The notes beneath the pieces are model-generated. The model did not search any database. It saw only the letters and a list, made by a program, of their open reading frames with translations, and was not told the DNA's origin. DNA of 64,000 nucleotides from assembly GCA_013138865.1 (NCBI GenBank), contig WTBY01000017.1, forward strand, positions 1-64,000, in the 5' to 3' direction. The position numbers and the translations under genes were made by a program. Shown piece after piece: positions 9,207 through 18,166 of the stretch (within the stretch, counting starts at the first letter, position 1; the number at the start of each line of letters is the position of its first letter). The DNA comes from Helicobacteraceae bacterium. GTDB lineage: Bacteria; Campylobacterota; Campylobacteria; Campylobacterales; Sulfurimonadaceae.

Positions 9207-9486
9207 ATTAGATAATAAAGATAAAGCCATGTCAAATAAGTTAATTTGGTGTTATGAATTGAAATAATGTTCATAATTGTATTAAAAAGAGTAAATGGTT
9301 AAAGCAGATGTAGATATCTTTTTATGGATTATAAATAATTAAAGTTAACTAGTCAACCTAAATATAAATTCTTCTTGATATTATAATTATTACAAAGTAT
9401 TAAAACTATTACTTAGGAATATTCTAAATAAGTTCATAAGAAGTTTAAAACTACTTAATTGCAATTTAGTCTAGAAAGTAGCACAA
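9207..9486. other. AT-rich non-coding stretch at the left end of the accessory insert
   Basis: No gene, terminator hairpin or repeat with clear meaning was seen. A 15-codon open frame at about 9295 has no ribosome site and is not supported. The stretch follows the truncated mqnA remnant and lies downstream of the three-gene accessory operon. Confidence 0.4.
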
Positions 9487-9786
9487 CTAAGAAAATACAA
9501 GGTCTTCAATAATGAAAGCTTCTTTTCCACACATAGTTACAAACTTATATGTAATAACTACCTTTGATACACCATAGATGCCTTTTATATTATTTGTAAT
9601 CATACCACTAGCATTAGTCTTAGCTTTTCCCCTCATAAATAATGAAAATTGAGAAAATAATTTAAGATGAAATTTAGTATGTTCATCTTCTGGAATTACA
9701 TTAGATAGCAAACGATCAACAGCTAGATTAGCAGATGGTTTTATTTCAAGGACATTATAAACATATTCACTCACTATTATTGCCAT
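9487..9786 (-). CDS. Hypothetical protein, third gene of the accessory operon
   Basis: I do not recognise this 99-residue soluble protein. Its C-terminal half (IKGIYGVSKVVITYKFVTMCGKEAFIIEDLVFS) looks like alternating beta strands, suggesting a small alpha/beta or barrel fold. Its start lies 20 bp inside the end of the preceding gene, so it is translationally coupled to it. It sits in a DNA segment bounded by a direct repeat, which implies recent acquisition. A role in defence, a toxin pair or regulation would be speculation. Confidence 0.6.
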   Translation of the reverse strand: MAIIVSEYVYNVLEIKPSANLAVDRLLSNVIPEDEHTKFHLKLFSQFSLFMRGKAKTNASGMITNNIKGIYGVSKVVITYKFVTMCGKEAFIIEDLVFS

Positions 9787-10243
9787 CTACATACTCTGCT
9801 AATGAAGCCATTCTAAATGCTACATATAAGCCATTCTTTCCAAGCCCTAAATCTGATTCACCCATAAATTCTTTTTTAATCATTTTTTTAAGTTTTTTTA
9901 TAAATCCAAACGTTACTTGCTTTCCGTCTTCCTCTAAAGCTCTTCTGAGAGAAATAATTGTACAGTTAAGAATCATATCACCAAGTACTTCATCATTTAC
10001 CATTGCATATAACTCAATCCCTGACCATGCTAGAAACTTATAAGGGTCTAGTCCATTTACAGTAACATTAAATTCATTTACATGATTACTATAGTGGTTA
10101 AGAGATTTTTCTATTAGAATTTTACGTACTTGCTTTGGGATACCAATACTATAAGAGTGAAAAGCCAGTTCGCATAATTGATTTACTAATGCTGATATAT
10201 ATTTTTTTGTTTCATCTAACTCTATAATTTTTTCTGTTGGCAT
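9767..10243 (-). CDS. Hypothetical protein, second gene of the accessory operon
   Basis: This unrecognised 158-residue protein is predicted from sequence to be mostly helical, with no signal peptide or membrane span. Its middle (YKFLAWSGIELYAMVNDEVLGDMILNC) is amphipathic, and a lysine-rich stretch (FGFIKKLKKMIKKEF) follows near residue 115. It overlaps both neighbours (22 bp with the gene before it, 20 bp with the gene after), so the three proteins are probably made together and may form one complex. Confidence 0.6.
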   Translation of the reverse strand: MPTEKIIELDETKKYISALVNQLCELAFHSYSIGIPKQVRKILIEKSLNHYSNHVNEFNVTVNGLDPYKFLAWSGIELYAMVNDEVLGDMILNCTIISLRRALEEDGKQVTFGFIKKLKKMIKKEFMGESDLGLGKNGLYVAFRMASLAEYVDGNNSE

Positions 10244-10503
10244 TCAGTTTCAACTTTTATAATCATTTTTTTACATAATTCTACATCTTTTGAAAATTCT
10301 TCAGGTAAATTATCTCCATCACTAAATTTATCAAAATATAAACCTACACTATAAGGCATGTGATTTACAGAGTCTTCTTCATTAATTTTATTTCCAAATG
10401 TTATAAGATTAGCAGGGTTTTCAGGTTTATTTTTAATTTCTTCAAAATATTCTACTAAATCATCGTTACACAAATAATCTTCTGTTTTTGTAAATAATTC
10501 CAT
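10222..10503 (-). CDS. Hypothetical acidic protein, first gene of the accessory operon
   Basis: This 93-residue acidic protein (MELFTKTEDYLCNDDLVEYFEE...) has no recognised domain. It opens the three-gene minus-strand operon; a GGAG-type ribosome site (ATGGAGAAAAAATG) precedes the ATG at 10503. Its small size, acidity and first position would fit an antitoxin or adaptor, but nothing in the sequence proves this. Confidence 0.6.
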   Translation of the reverse strand: MELFTKTEDYLCNDDLVEYFEEIKNKPENPANLITFGNKINEEDSVNHMPYSVGLYFDKFSDGDNLPEEFSKDVELCKKMIIKVETECQQKKL

Positions 10504-10893
10504 TTTTTCTCCATGTTCTAATTAAATTAACTTCAATTGAGTAATCATATAAATTACCTAACAATTATCTTTAAAGCTCACATTTAAACATAAATCTTGC
10601 CTACTTCAATGTTCTAATTAAAGTTCAAAGCTGTTACTAAGTTGATAATAATACCATTAAATATATATTTATAACTATTATTCTTAATGAGCGAGTATCC
10701 CATTTGTATATACAAACTATAATATTATCACTTATTATCAAGTGATAACACTTGATATTTTCGCTATTTTACTCTTTTATATTTAGAGAAAGTTTAATAT
10801 TTAGCATATTTGTTATGATATGTCAATATTATATCAAAAAAATGTCAGCATGATATATTTTTTGATAGAATTATATTCAAAAAAAGGAAGCAA
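10504..10893. other. Regulatory-looking non-coding region upstream of the accessory operon
   Basis: This 390-bp AT-rich stretch contains no gene. It holds a 14-bp direct repeat (ATGTTCTAATTAAA near 10513 and 10609), a cluster of interlocking inverted repeats at 10726-10757, and repeated ATGTCA/TGATAT words near 10815-10860 just before a degraded open frame. It probably carries the promoter of the minus-strand operon and possibly one facing right. Confidence 0.5.
10726..10757. repeat. Two interlocking perfect inverted repeats
   Basis: TATCACTT (10726-10733) pairs with AAGTGATA (10740-10747), and TATCAAGTG (10736-10744) pairs with CACTTGATA (10749-10757). The two hairpins share bases, so only one can form at a time. 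This could be a multi-site operator or iteron-like element; no U-run follows, so a terminator is less likely. Confidence 0.6.
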
Positions 10894-11024
10894 ATGAAAA
10901 CTATAGTTGAGTTAAAAGAAAAAGTATAATATTTAGGCACAAGTAAAATGATGGATAAGACTTCATTATCAACAAAATTTGTTTAGATGAATTAATATCA
11001 AAATGTTCTAAACAAAGCCAATAG
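10894..11024 (+). pseudogene. Degraded small gene with in-frame stops
   Basis: A good ribosome site (AAAAAGGAAG) precedes ATG 10894. The frame reads MKTIVELKEKV, stop, YLGTSKMMDKTSLSTKF, then continues after a +1 shift as LDELISKCSKQSQ and stop. The pieces look like one small helical protein broken by a nonsense codon and a frameshift. The family is not recognised. Confidence 0.4.
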
Positions 11025-11151
11025 TCTATGTAAATAATATTATAAGAATACAACATATGCTATAAAATAAATATTAATACGATGAAGAAAGCAAAACTTA
11101 AAGCCCTTAATATAGGTTAAAATTTGATAAAAAGTTTATTTTTAATCAACT

Positions 11152-11235
11152 CTGACATCGGCTCTACTAAACCTTGTAATTATTCCTATACTTTATGAAA
11201 CTTATGTAAGAAAAAAAAGTTTTAAATTAAGTTAA
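11152..11235 (+). pseudogene. cusA: 3' remnant of a second cusA copy
   Basis: In frame this reads LTSALLNLVIIPILYETYV... and ends exactly like CusA, KKSFKLS and stop. Most differences from the intact gene at 9024-9107 are synonymous, so this copy derives from a diverged allele or an old duplication. It is the right-hand counterpart of the mqnA remnant at 9099-9206. Confidence 0.85.
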
Positions 11236-11334
11236 TTTCCAAAATTTGTTTAAGCCTTTAAGTGCTTTGTAGTCTAGTTCGTAACTAATGTGTTCTAAAT
11301 AGTGCAGAATATCTTTTTTAGATATTTCTGTTTT
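11152..11334. repeat. Right copy of the 183-bp direct repeat
   Basis: It matches 9024-9206. It spans the cusA remnant and the true 3' end of mqnA, and marks the right boundary of the accessory insert. Confidence 0.9.
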
Positions 11335-11868
11335 TTTTGATGCGTGTTCTAGAATATATTGTGGAATTTTGTGTTTAGTTTTTAAAAATTTTGAGGCTAT
11401 TTGTAGAGTCTCTTTTTTGTGTGAGTTGTAACAAAGTAGTGCAAAGACAAAAGGTAAGTTATACTTTTTTTTCCACTCACCTGCAAGATCTGTAGCCTTC
11501 ACGTTTTCTAGGTAAAGTTTTAGTGCTCGATCACCGATCACAACTTCACCTTTTAGTCCTAAAATAGAGGCTAAAGCATTTGAAGTAGCAGAAGAACTAT
11601 CAGGTATATTATTTTCATTAGGGAGAACTAAAACACTTAAAACATCTTTTCTAGCTACGATCGCAAGTGGAGCAAAGTTACTCTTTTTTGCAACCACACT
11701 AGAGATAAAAGCAGCATTAACTTCACGTTTTAAGAACTTCTTATTTATAGCAGATGGAACACCTTTTTTGTGCTCTAGGATCATCTTTTTTTGTGAACCT
11801 CTCACATGACGTTTCATAAAAATATGAAACGGTAGGAGGTTTAAGTACTCTATTTTTCCAAAAATCAA
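11227..11868 (-). CDS. mqnA: Chorismate dehydratase MqnA (futalosine menaquinone pathway)
   Basis: This 213-residue protein has the periplasmic-binding-protein-like fold of MqnA: N-terminal KIEYLNLLPFHIFMKR, the strand region REVNAAFISSVVA, and VVIGDRALKLYLENV. MqnA turns chorismate into 3-enolpyruvyl-benzoate, the first step of menaquinone synthesis by the futalosine route used across Campylobacterota. It follows thiG by 8 bp in a minus-strand operon with nnr and a chemoreceptor gene. The last 108 bp are repeated at 9099-9206. Confidence 0.88.
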   Translation of the reverse strand: MIFGKIEYLNLLPFHIFMKRHVRGSQKKMILEHKKGVPSAINKKFLKREVNAAFISSVVAKKSNFAPLAIVARKDVLSVLVLPNENNIPDSSSATSNALASILGLKGEVVIGDRALKLYLENVKATDLAGEWKKKYNLPFVFALLCYNSHKKETLQIASKFLKTKHKIPQYILEHASKKTEISKKDILHYLEHISYELDYKALKGLNKFWKLT

Positions 11869-11876
11869 AATTTAGC

Positions 11877-12656
11877 TTAGAACTGAATCATTCCATCAAC
11901 TGGAGAAGAAGCAGTTGCATAAGGACGTTTTGCAATTCTTCCAGCGTTATAACTCATACGACCAGCGATCACAGCGTGCTTCATAGCTTCTGCCATGATC
12001 ATAGGGTTTTGTGCTTGTGCGATCGCAGTGTTAGTTAAAACACCATCTGCACCTAATTCCATAGCGTAAGCCGCGTCACTTGCACAACCGATCCCAGCAT
12101 CTACAATAACAGGAACGCTAACAGCTTCACGAACAAAAACTACGTTGTAACGGTTTTGAATTCCTAAACCACTTCCGATTGGAGCCGCAAGAGGCATGAT
12201 CGCGTGAGCACCAGCATCTTCTAAACGTTTAGCCATAATCGGATCATCACTTGTGTAAGCCATAATAGTAAAACCATCTTTTGCTAATACTTTACAAGCT
12301 TCGATCGTAGCTATAACATCTGGGTAGAGAGTTTTTTGAGTATCGCCGATAACTTCTAATTTTATAAGATCTATTCCTGTTGCTTCACGAGTAAGACGAA
12401 ATGTTGTGATCGCCTCTTCTGCTGTAACACACCCTGCTGAGTTTGGTAAAAAGTTTACATTTGTTCCTGCAAAAGTATCACGTAGGTTCTCTTTTGAAGG
12501 ATCTGTTATGTTTAAACGACGTACAGCAACAGTGATAAGCTCACTACCACTTGCTAGTGTTGCATCTTTAGTTGTTTGAAAATCTTTATATTTTCCACTT
12601 CCTACTATTAAACGAGAGTTTAGTTCATATTTTCCAATTTTTAATATATTATCCAT
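11877..12656 (-). CDS. thiG: Thiazole synthase ThiG
   Basis: This 259-residue TIM-barrel enzyme builds the thiazole phosphate of thiamine from 1-deoxyxylulose-5-phosphate, ThiS-thiocarboxylate and dehydroglycine. The Schiff-base lysine is Lys99 in [11 protein letters not shown], and the phosphate-binding loops [12 protein letters not shown] and DAGIG are intact. The length is typical. It lies between nnr and mqnA on the same strand. No ThiS, ThiF or ThiH gene is in the window. Confidence 0.95.
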   Translation of the reverse strand: MDNILKIGKYELNSRLIVGSGKYKDFQTTKDATLASGSELITVAVRRLNITDPSKENLRDTFAGTNVNFLPNSAGCVTAEEAITTFRLTREATGIDLIKLEVIGDTQKTLYPDVIATIEACKVLAKDGFTIMAYTSDDPIMAKRLEDAGAHAIMPLAAPIGSGLGIQNRYNVVFVREAVSVPVIVDAGIGCASDAAYAMELGADGVLTNTAIAQAQNPMIMAEAMKHAVIAGRMSYNAGRIAKRPYATASSPVDGMIQF

Positions 12657-12696
12657 AATTTTCCTTTTATTTTGTGATGTTATATCATAAGAGCTC

Positions 12697-14076
12697 TTAT
12701 AAAGTTTTTAACTGTTCTATTAACTCTTCTGGTGTAAGTGCATAGTTATTTTTTTTAAACTTTATAGCGCATAGAGTATGAGCCAATGATCCATTTATTG
12801 TGGCATCTAAAGGCTCTTGCCCTTGAGCTAAAAGTGAGCCTATAAGACCACTTAAAACATCTCCACTTCCACCCTTTGCTAAAGCTTGTGTACCGTGAGG
12901 ATTTATAAACATTTTTTCATTATGTGAAATGATCACATTTGCACCTTTCAGAAGAAGCACAATATGAGGATATTTTTCATTAAAAAGCTTAACATATTTA
13001 AATCTATTTTTTTGAAGCTCGTTAACACTTATATCTGCAATATTACACTTTTTTAGAAGTGTTGTAAACTCTTTAGGATGTGGAGTTATAACTATATTTT
13101 CACGTTTTAATAGCTCTAAAATATACTCATTAGAAAATATATCTGCATCTAAAATAAGTGGTAATTTATTATTCAGTAACTCTCTGTTCAGTTCAGTGCC
13201 TAAACCCATTCCAAGTGCGATCGCAGTTGTATTTGTTGGTAAAGTACTTGAGCTCATAAGTGAAAAAGGTATGTCTGTTACCCTTTCGCTAACAAGCGTA
13301 ACAAGCCCTACTCCAAAATTAAGTGCAGAAGTTCCAGCTATTACACTTGCACCAACTTTTTCACCACTTAAAACTGTTAAGTGACCAAACGAACCTTTAT
13401 GAGATGATTTTTCAGTACGCATTGGAAGTTTTAGATCACTTAGATCTAAAAGTTTAATATCACTATCTATCTCATAAATTTCATGAGCAACTCCAAGCTC
13501 AGCTACTTCTATGTTACCAACATACTCTTTTGCACTATCACTAAACATTGAAAGTTTTAAAGCACCCATAGTGATCGTTGTCTGAGCTTTGAAGCTATTG
13601 CAATCACACTCCCCATCATTTAAAATTCCAGATGAAATATCGCAAGCAATTTTGTAGGCCTTTAAAGAGTTCATCTGTTTAAGTAGTTTAGTTGAGCTTT
13701 CATCTAAAAAACGAGAGAGACCTGAACCAAAAAGAGCGTCAACAACTACGTCACACTCTATTATCTCATCAACTACTTCAACACCAACAGCAGTTGAACG
13801 TTGTAGTTGAACTTTAGACATTGGGCTTTTAAGTTCAAAAGGCATATAGAGTTTTACTTGAAAGTTTTTATGTAAAAGACGAGCGAGTGCTATTCCATCG
13901 GCTCCGTTATTTCCACTTCCACAGACTATTAAAACTTTACTATTTTTTTCAAACTTATTTTCTATAAACTTAGAAATCGCACTAGAAGCATGTTCCATCA
14001 AAATATTTTCATCTAAAAAAAACTTCTCACAGCATCTGCGATCGAGACTATTAACTTCTGTATAAATATTTTGCAT
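12697..14076 (-). CDS. nnr: Bifunctional NAD(P)H-hydrate epimerase / ADP-dependent dehydratase
   Basis: The 459-residue protein combines an N-terminal YjeF_N epimerase domain (about 1-205, with [17 protein letters not shown]) and a C-terminal ribokinase-like dehydratase domain (about 215-459, with ITPHPKEF and the nucleotide/catalytic motif [19 protein letters not shown]). It repairs hydrated NADH and NADPH. It starts 4 bp after the chemoreceptor gene stop and precedes thiG by 40 bp on the same strand. Confidence 0.93.
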   Translation of the reverse strand: MQNIYTEVNSLDRRCCEKFFLDENILMEHASSAISKFIENKFEKNSKVLIVCGSGNNGADGIALARLLHKNFQVKLYMPFELKSPMSKVQLQRSTAVGVEVVDEIIECDVVVDALFGSGLSRFLDESSTKLLKQMNSLKAYKIACDISSGILNDGECDCNSFKAQTTITMGALKLSMFSDSAKEYVGNIEVAELGVAHEIYEIDSDIKLLDLSDLKLPMRTEKSSHKGSFGHLTVLSGEKVGASVIAGTSALNFGVGLVTLVSERVTDIPFSLMSSSTLPTNTTAIALGMGLGTELNRELLNNKLPLILDADIFSNEYILELLKRENIVITPHPKEFTTLLKKCNIADISVNELQKNRFKYVKLFNEKYPHIVLLLKGANVIISHNEKMFINPHGTQALAKGGSGDVLSGLIGSLLAQGQEPLDATINGSLAHTLCAIKFKKNNYALTPEELIEQLKTL

Positions 14077-14080
14077 TTTG

Positions 14081-15649
14081 TTACGTTTTAAACTGATCTA
14101 GTTGAGACTCTAGTTTTTGAGATGAGCTTTTTATAGTCTGTGCAATTGTTGAAATATTATCGATCTCACTTTGATTATCTTGAGATATAGTAGCCATACT
14201 ATTCATTTTTTCAACGATAAGACTTACCTTTATGTCCATCTCTTTTGCATCGTCTAGACTCTTGCGACTTATATTTACATTCTCTTGAAGTGAAGTAGAA
14301 GCTTGATCTATTCTAGTCTCAATTTCTGAGCTTCGATCGGAGAGTTTTTCTATATTTTGAGAGTTTGAGTTCATCATTTCAGAAGAGTCTGAGATAGACT
14401 GTATAACTACAGAAATAATGCTATTAATCTCAGTTAATGACTTTTGAGTACGCTCCGCTAGTTTTCTTACCTCGTCTGCAACAACTGCAAAGCCACGTCC
14501 ATGTTCACCTGCTCGAGCAGCTTCTATAGCAGCATTTAGTGCTAGTAAGTTTGTTTGATCAGCAATATCTGAAATAATAGATAAAACATCGTTTACAGAG
14601 TTGGCTTCAGAAGAGAGTTGCTCAAACTTTTCGCTTAATTCTGCGCTCATAGAGGTTGTATGGTGTACCTCATTTGTAATGAGTTCTACCACTTCTCTTA
14701 CAGCATTAAGTTCTGTTTCTGTATCTTCACTGCTACGAAGCGACTCTTCTGCTAAAGTTACTGAAGTTTTTAATGAAACTCCAACACTATTAGCCATAAC
14801 ACTTGTCTCTTGAGAGATATCATTAGCCATACTAGACTGTTCACTTAAAGAGAGTGCTGCACGACCAAGTGATTCTGTTTCACTTTTTGCTGAGTATGTT
14901 GAAGCTTTTGCTTCACTTACTGTTGTTTGAATTTTATCTATAAATATATTTAAAAATGAACTAGCTATTCCTATCTCATTTTTTTCATTTATAATAGGAA
15001 GACGTTTAGTTAAGTCACCATCTCCATCAGCCAAATCACGTGAAACAATATCTAACTCTTCTATAGGTGCTATAATAGACCTCCCTGAGAGAAAATTTAT
15101 AAGAACTAAAACAGAAGTAACAATAAAGCCCAAAATTGCAAAATATTTTAAAAATGTCATCTTCATATCATCAAAATAATCCGCCTTATTAACACCAGGT
15201 ACTACCCACATATCCCAAGGTTTTATGTAACGATAAGCAACTATTTTATCTTGTTCTGAGGTTACAGAGTGATACTCATATAAGCCACCGTTCTTATCAG
15301 ACCTTATATGATCTGCGTAAGCTTTACCAGCAAGGCTTTTGCCCTCTTTCGTTGGGTGAACAATTAAGCTCCCCTCAGCATTTAAAATGTAAACATAGCC
15401 AGTATTACCTATTTTAATGTCATGTAACTCTTTTTTAAATAGTTCATCTTTGTAAGCAGTTGGATCTGTTTTAGCTATAAAAGTAAGTGTCTTTTCTAAA
15501 GTATCTGCAAGACTAGAAAGATCATTTTCCATAATATTTTTAATAGAGCTAGTAGCTATAAAATAAGCAACTATCACACTGATTAAAAGTGATGTTACCG
15601 CTGACATTAAGTTAAGAATAAATTTACTTTTTATTGTTTGAAAAATCAT
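14081..15649 (-). CDS. Methyl-accepting chemotaxis protein with a single-Cache sensor
   Basis: The 522-residue receptor has a membrane helix at about residues 12-33, a periplasmic sCache-type domain ([20 protein letters not shown]...[11 protein letters not shown]), a second helix at about 165-187, a HAMP region, and a long coiled-coil signalling domain with the conserved hairpin tip [23 protein letters not shown] (about residues 366-388, motif ends given). It should regulate CheA in response to a small ligand, probably an organic acid as is common for this sensor class. The ligand is not determinable. It heads the operon with nnr. Confidence 0.93.
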   Translation of the reverse strand: MIFQTIKSKFILNLMSAVTSLLISVIVAYFIATSSIKNIMENDLSSLADTLEKTLTFIAKTDPTAYKDELFKKELHDIKIGNTGYVYILNAEGSLIVHPTKEGKSLAGKAYADHIRSDKNGGLYEYHSVTSEQDKIVAYRYIKPWDMWVVPGVNKADYFDDMKMTFLKYFAILGFIVTSVLVLINFLSGRSIIAPIEELDIVSRDLADGDGDLTKRLPIINEKNEIGIASSFLNIFIDKIQTTVSEAKASTYSAKSETESLGRAALSLSEQSSMANDISQETSVMANSVGVSLKTSVTLAEESLRSSEDTETELNAVREVVELITNEVHHTTSMSAELSEKFEQLSSEANSVNDVLSIISDIADQTNLLALNAAIEAARAGEHGRGFAVVADEVRKLAERTQKSLTEINSIISVVIQSISDSSEMMNSNSQNIEKLSDRSSEIETRIDQASTSLQENVNISRKSLDDAKEMDIKVSLIVEKMNSMATISQDNQSEIDNISTIAQTIKSSSQKLESQLDQFKT

Positions 15650-15725
15650 CTACTACCTTTTAGCTATAATTGTGTTCATTCTATTTAATTAATGATAAAT
15701 AAATACTTACAAGGTTCACATTAAG

Positions 15726-17051
15726 ATGAAGTTCTCACACTTAAAGCATATTTGTACACACATACAAAAATTTAAAAATATTTACTCTATTTATAGAAGT
15801 TCAGACAATACTCTAGCAATTACGTTTGACAGTAATGAAACACTCTATTTTAATATGCAAAGAGGAAACTCATATATATTTAAAAACAATCATATTCAAA
15901 GAAATAAAGTCTACCAAGCACCTTTTGATGTTGTCTTGCATAAACGTTTTAACAGATCTCAAATAGAGTCAATACAATTACACAATAACGATAAAATATT
16001 ACGTTTTTACACAACACAAAAAAGCTCTTACAAGAGTGAAAAAACTATTTTACAGTTTGAGTTTACTGGAAAATATACAAATATAATTATTTTAGACGAA
16101 GATGAAAACATACTAGAAGCACTTCGGCATATTGATGCAGATGTAAGTACAAGAGTTGTAAAAGTAGGAGTAAAACTTACAGATGTTCCACCTCCTACTT
16201 TTACTCCAAAAGAGTACGTGATCGAAAATATAGAAGAGTATCTTTATGAGGCAGATAGAGTTGAAAAAAATGCAAAACTTACTTCTCAAAAAAAACAAAA
16301 AATTTCTCTTTTAAACAAAAAACTCTTAAAACTAGAAAAAAAATACAATGCTTTAGAAAATATAGAAGAGTTGGAGATTCAGATAGAAAATGATCAACTA
16401 TTTGGAAACCTACTTTTAGCAAATATTCATAAAATAAAACCTTTTATGAAAGAGGTAAAGCTAGATGACTACGAAGGAAAAGAGCAGCTAATTATTATCC
16501 CTGATAAAGCAGATACTATAAGTAAGATCTCTAACTATTACTTTAAATCAGCAAAAAAAGCTAAACAGAAAATAAAACATCTTCATATAGAAAAAGAGAA
16601 CTTAGAGGGTAAAATTACTCACCTAAAACACTTTATACAAATTGTTGAAGAGGTAGATGAACTTTCAAAACTAAGTATGCTCTTTCCTGCAAAAAAGGTA
16701 AATAAAAAAGTTTTAAGAGAGAATGAGTCATATGAGACTTTTTTCATAGAGGGCTACAAAGTTCAAGTTGGTAAAAATGAGAAAGGAAATATTTTACTTC
16801 TAGAGAGTGCAAAAGCTAGAGACATTTGGTTACATATGAAAGATCGTCCGTCGACTCATGTGATCATCTCTACAGATAAACAGAGTATACCCCAGAGTGT
16901 GATCTATTCAAGTGCAAAACTTTGCGTAGACTTCTCACTTTTTGAAAAAGGTAACTATTTGGTCGATTATACACCAAGACGAGAAGTAAAAATACAACAT
17001 GGAGCAAATGTGTTGTATAATAAATACAAAACTATCACAGTAACAAAGTAG
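15726..17051 (+). CDS. rqcH: NFACT/RqcH-family ribosome quality-control protein
   Basis: This 441-residue protein has an N-terminal NFACT-N-like domain, a central lysine-rich coiled coil (about 180-330) and the C-terminal NFACT-R (DUF814) domain with VQVGKNEKGN and DIWLHMKDRPSTHVII. RqcH binds obstructed 50S subunits and adds C-terminal alanine tails to stalled chains. It is shorter than the roughly 570-residue Firmicutes proteins, as is usual in this phylum. It is followed after 18 bp by a small acidic-protein gene and then cdsA and dxr on the same strand. Confidence 0.85.
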   Translation: MKFSHLKHICTHIQKFKNIYSIYRSSDNTLAITFDSNETLYFNMQRGNSYIFKNNHIQRNKVYQAPFDVVLHKRFNRSQIESIQLHNNDKILRFYTTQKSSYKSEKTILQFEFTGKYTNIIILDEDENILEALRHIDADVSTRVVKVGVKLTDVPPPTFTPKEYVIENIEEYLYEADRVEKNAKLTSQKKQKISLLNKKLLKLEKKYNALENIEELEIQIENDQLFGNLLLANIHKIKPFMKEVKLDDYEGKEQLIIIPDKADTISKISNYYFKSAKKAKQKIKHLHIEKENLEGKITHLKHFIQIVEEVDELSKLSMLFPAKKVNKKVLRENESYETFFIEGYKVQVGKNEKGNILLLESAKARDIWLHMKDRPSTHVIISTDKQSIPQSVIYSSAKLCVDFSLFEKGNYLVDYTPRREVKIQHGANVLYNKYKTITVTK

Positions 17052-17069
17052 TACAGCAAGGAGTGCATT

Positions 17070-17369
17070 ATGGCTATTGGACCTATTGGAAATATAATTT
17101 ACGTGAACCAACAAACATCGAGTGCTTCTAGTATAGTAGGTGCTGCTCAAAATAGTGCTGCTATGCAAAATGTACATGCCGCAGCAGAAGTGAAAAAAAT
17201 GGAGAAAGAGATTGTAGAAGTCCTTCCTATTGAAGAGTCAAAGGAGTTAGATCCTGATCGTGAACATGAACGACAACATGCAGATGAAGAGCAAGAGAGA
17301 AGTGATTTTTCAGATAAAAAAGAGCATGAAGAAGAGCATGATGAATTTCACTTAGATATTAAGGTATAA
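17070..17369 (+). CDS. Small acidic hypothetical protein
   Basis: This 99-residue protein has an Ala/Ser-rich N-terminal third (MAIGPIGNIIYVNQQTSSAS) and a highly charged Glu/Asp/His C-terminal half. A strong AAGGAG ribosome site precedes its ATG. I recognise no domain; it has the look of a lineage-specific protein. It lies in a co-directional run rqcH - this gene - cdsA - dxr with short gaps. Confidence 0.7.
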   Translation: MAIGPIGNIIYVNQQTSSASSIVGAAQNSAAMQNVHAAAEVKKMEKEIVEVLPIEESKELDPDREHERQHADEEQERSDFSDKKEHEEEHDEFHLDIKV

Positions 17370-17401
17370 TAATAAAATAATACTTTAATACTGGAAAAAT
17401 T

Positions 17402-18166
17402 ATGGAATTTTTAGACAAAATAGGTGTTGCAAGAGAGAGAGTTACAACTGCAATAGCACTTATAATACCTGTTATAATTATCGGTTTAATAGACAACTTT
17501 TTTATTATGTGGCTCGTTTTTGGAGCTATCTATCTTATAGCTTTTTATGAAGCAACTAAACTTTTTAAAATAGAAGACAACTCACTTTTTGCTTACGCTG
17601 CTCTTTTATGGGTTGTAGCTGCTTTTTACCCTTATGGTGATGATCTTTTTGTCCTTGCTGGTGTAGGTTACGCATCACTTGTTGCTTACCACAGAACACT
17701 TACATGGAAAAGCTTTCTACCTTTTATATACCCAACAGCAGGAATGCTTTTTCTGTTTACAATGTATCAAGAGTATGGCGTAATATCTCTTGTTTGGTTA
17801 CTTGTAGTTGTTGCAGGAACTGATATAGGTGCGTACTTTGTTGGTAAAAACTTTGGCAAAACTATGTTTTGTGAAACTTCTCCAAACAAAACTTTAGAGG
17901 GTGTTGTAGGCGGTGTTGTTGTTGCTACACTTTTGGGTTTTAGTATTGGACTTATTTATGTTGATCTCTCACAAGCTATAATTATTTCACTTCTTACTGC
18001 GATCGCTTCTGTATTTGGTGATCTTTTTGAAAGCTATTTAAAACGTGAAGCAGATGTAAAAGATAGTGGTAATATTCTACCAGGACATGGTGGAATTTTA
18101 GATCGCATAGACGGCTATTTATTTGGTGTGATCGTAATGCTAGTTCTTTTAAGAGGTTTAGTTTAG
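17402..18166 (+). CDS. cdsA: Phosphatidate cytidylyltransferase CdsA
   Basis: This 254-residue membrane enzyme has about seven to eight hydrophobic helices and the C-terminal CdsA signature SYLKREADVKDSGNILPGHG followed by GILDRIDG. It makes CDP-diacylglycerol from CTP and phosphatidate, the branch point of phospholipid synthesis. Its TAG stop abuts the TTG start of dxr with no gap, a pairing of cdsA and dxr seen widely in bacteria. Confidence 0.95.
   Translation: MEFLDKIGVARERVTTAIALIIPVIIIGLIDNFFIMWLVFGAIYLIAFYEATKLFKIEDNSLFAYAALLWVVAAFYPYGDDLFVLAGVGYASLVAYHRTLTWKSFLPFIYPTAGMLFLFTMYQEYGVISLVWLLVVVAGTDIGAYFVGKNFGKTMFCETSPNKTLEGVVGGVVVATLLGFSIGLIYVDLSQAIIISLLTAIASVFGDLFESYLKREADVKDSGNILPGHGGILDRIDGYLFGVIVMLVLLRGLV

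Noticed and set aside
9295-9342. 15-codon plus-strand frame MVKADVDIFLWIINN
   Set aside because: No ribosome site, no homologous feature, and too short to support.
11084-11140. Tiny frame MKKAKLKALNIG near the right insert boundary
   Set aside because: Twelve codons without a ribosome site; not distinguishable from chance.
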